This document shows positions 19,236-19,483 of a DNA stretch of 19,483 nt, piece by piece. The DNA is from Conidiobolus incongruus B7586 (lineage: Eukaryota > Entomophthoromycota > Entomophthoromycetes > Entomophthorales > Conidiobolaceae). The stretch lies in the NCBI GenBank assembly GCA_000697335.1, contig JNEM01015654.1, positions 1 to 19,483 on the forward strand, given 5' to 3'. The position numbers and the translations under genes were made by a program. Below the pieces are notes generated by a model, which saw nothing but the letters and a program-made list of their open reading frames with translations, searched no databases and had not been told where the DNA came from. How positions within the stretch are numbered: the stretch's first letter is position 1; the number at the start of each line of letters is the position of its first letter.

Positions 19236-19483
19236 TTACTTTGTAATTTAAATAATGGGAATTTTTTGCAATTGAAAAAAAATAAACATTTTAATATATA
19301 CAAAGTAAAAATAAATATATAATATAAAATTAATAATTTCCTTTATTTCTAATAACTTTTTGCCATACTTTTGGTAAAGATCTAACACCTAAAAAACAGT
19401 TCTTTTTATTAAGGACTGAAATTTGATGTTTCACAAACCAATTAAATTTTCCTGCAGAAATTTTCTTTCCTGCAAGCTGGTTT
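19236..19483 (-). mobile_element. Younger mariner-type copy nested in another, cut by window end
   Basis: It begins TTACTTTGTAATTTAAATAATGGG directly after a TA and runs off the window. It retains more C and G than its relatives (for example CTGCAG near 19453 and GCAAGCTGG near 19472). The TA target lies within the older copy, so this is a nested insertion and the later event. Confidence 0.85.
19330..19482 (-). CDS. Mariner transposase C-terminus (partial, 50 codons)
   Basis: An uninterrupted minus-strand frame of 50 codons plus TAA, entering from beyond the window. It reads NQLAGKKI near its start, then FLGVRSLPKVWQKVIRNKGNY at the end. This is the typical end of mariner-family transposases: the LKNxLxGKKF segment after the last catalytic acidic residue, then the GIxxLxxRWxKxIxxxGxY tail. 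Transposases of this family cut at the inverted repeats and insert at TA. The catalytic residues would lie outside the window, so activity cannot be judged. The other copies in the window carry decayed versions of the same segment. Confidence 0.8.
   Translation of the reverse strand, partial: NQLAGKKISAGKFNWFVKHQISVLNKKNCFLGVRSLPKVWQKVIRNKGNY

Noticed and set aside
1-19483. CRISPR array or bacterial defence system
   Set aside because: No short regularly spaced repeats were seen, and the genes, introns and transposons are eukaryotic.

Overview
The window suggests a nuclear contig from a very AT-rich eukaryote, most likely a fungus. The evidence is short GT-AG introns (52, 58 and probably 91 nt) with TAG acceptors, a chromodomain-bearing Ty3/Gypsy element, mariner-type DNA transposons, and repeats stripped of CpG in a RIP-like or methylation-decay manner while genes keep CpG. 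The lineage cannot be fixed from the sequence alone.

Left part (1-12330). Apart from AT-rich flanks with nothing recognisable, this is one large fossil: a Ty3/Gypsy chromovirus on the minus strand in the tandem form LTR-internal-LTR-internal-LTR (LTRs at 616-1014, 5932-6328 and 11240-11638; internal parts 1015-5931 and 6329-11239). The outer ends carry TG...CA and a 5-bp target duplication (AAAAA / AAAAG). Traces of gag with a zinc knuckle, protease, reverse transcriptase, RNase H, integrase and a C-terminal chromodomain can be placed in both copies. Both copies are broken many times. I found no CpG by eye anywhere in 1-12330.

Junction (12331-12349). A perfect 19-bp Tn5 mosaic end, the synthetic sequence used in Nextera-type library kits, sits inside the contig. 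It is almost certainly a library artefact, so the physical link between the retrotransposon block and the gene-bearing right part should not be trusted.

Right part (12350-19483). An isolated GC-richer island (about 12775-13215) with local inverted repeats may be an unidentified structured ncRNA. Three genes follow: a 171-aa four-helix membrane protein on the minus strand (13954-14469, weakly MAPEG-like); a divergent 89-aa small membrane protein with a likely intron on the plus strand (14930-15290); and a complete three-exon mitochondrial-type rhomboid protease on the minus strand (17263-18254, Ser201/His269 dyad). Between and around them lies a mariner family with TA target sites and about 33-bp terminal inverted repeats: a 199-bp MITE-like copy ending 7 bp past the stop codon of the membrane protein gene, a decayed 1318-bp full-length copy ending 97 bp past the rhomboid stop codon, and a copy at the right edge interrupted by a younger copy that still has an open transposase C-terminus. 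The three genes show no obvious shared pathway.
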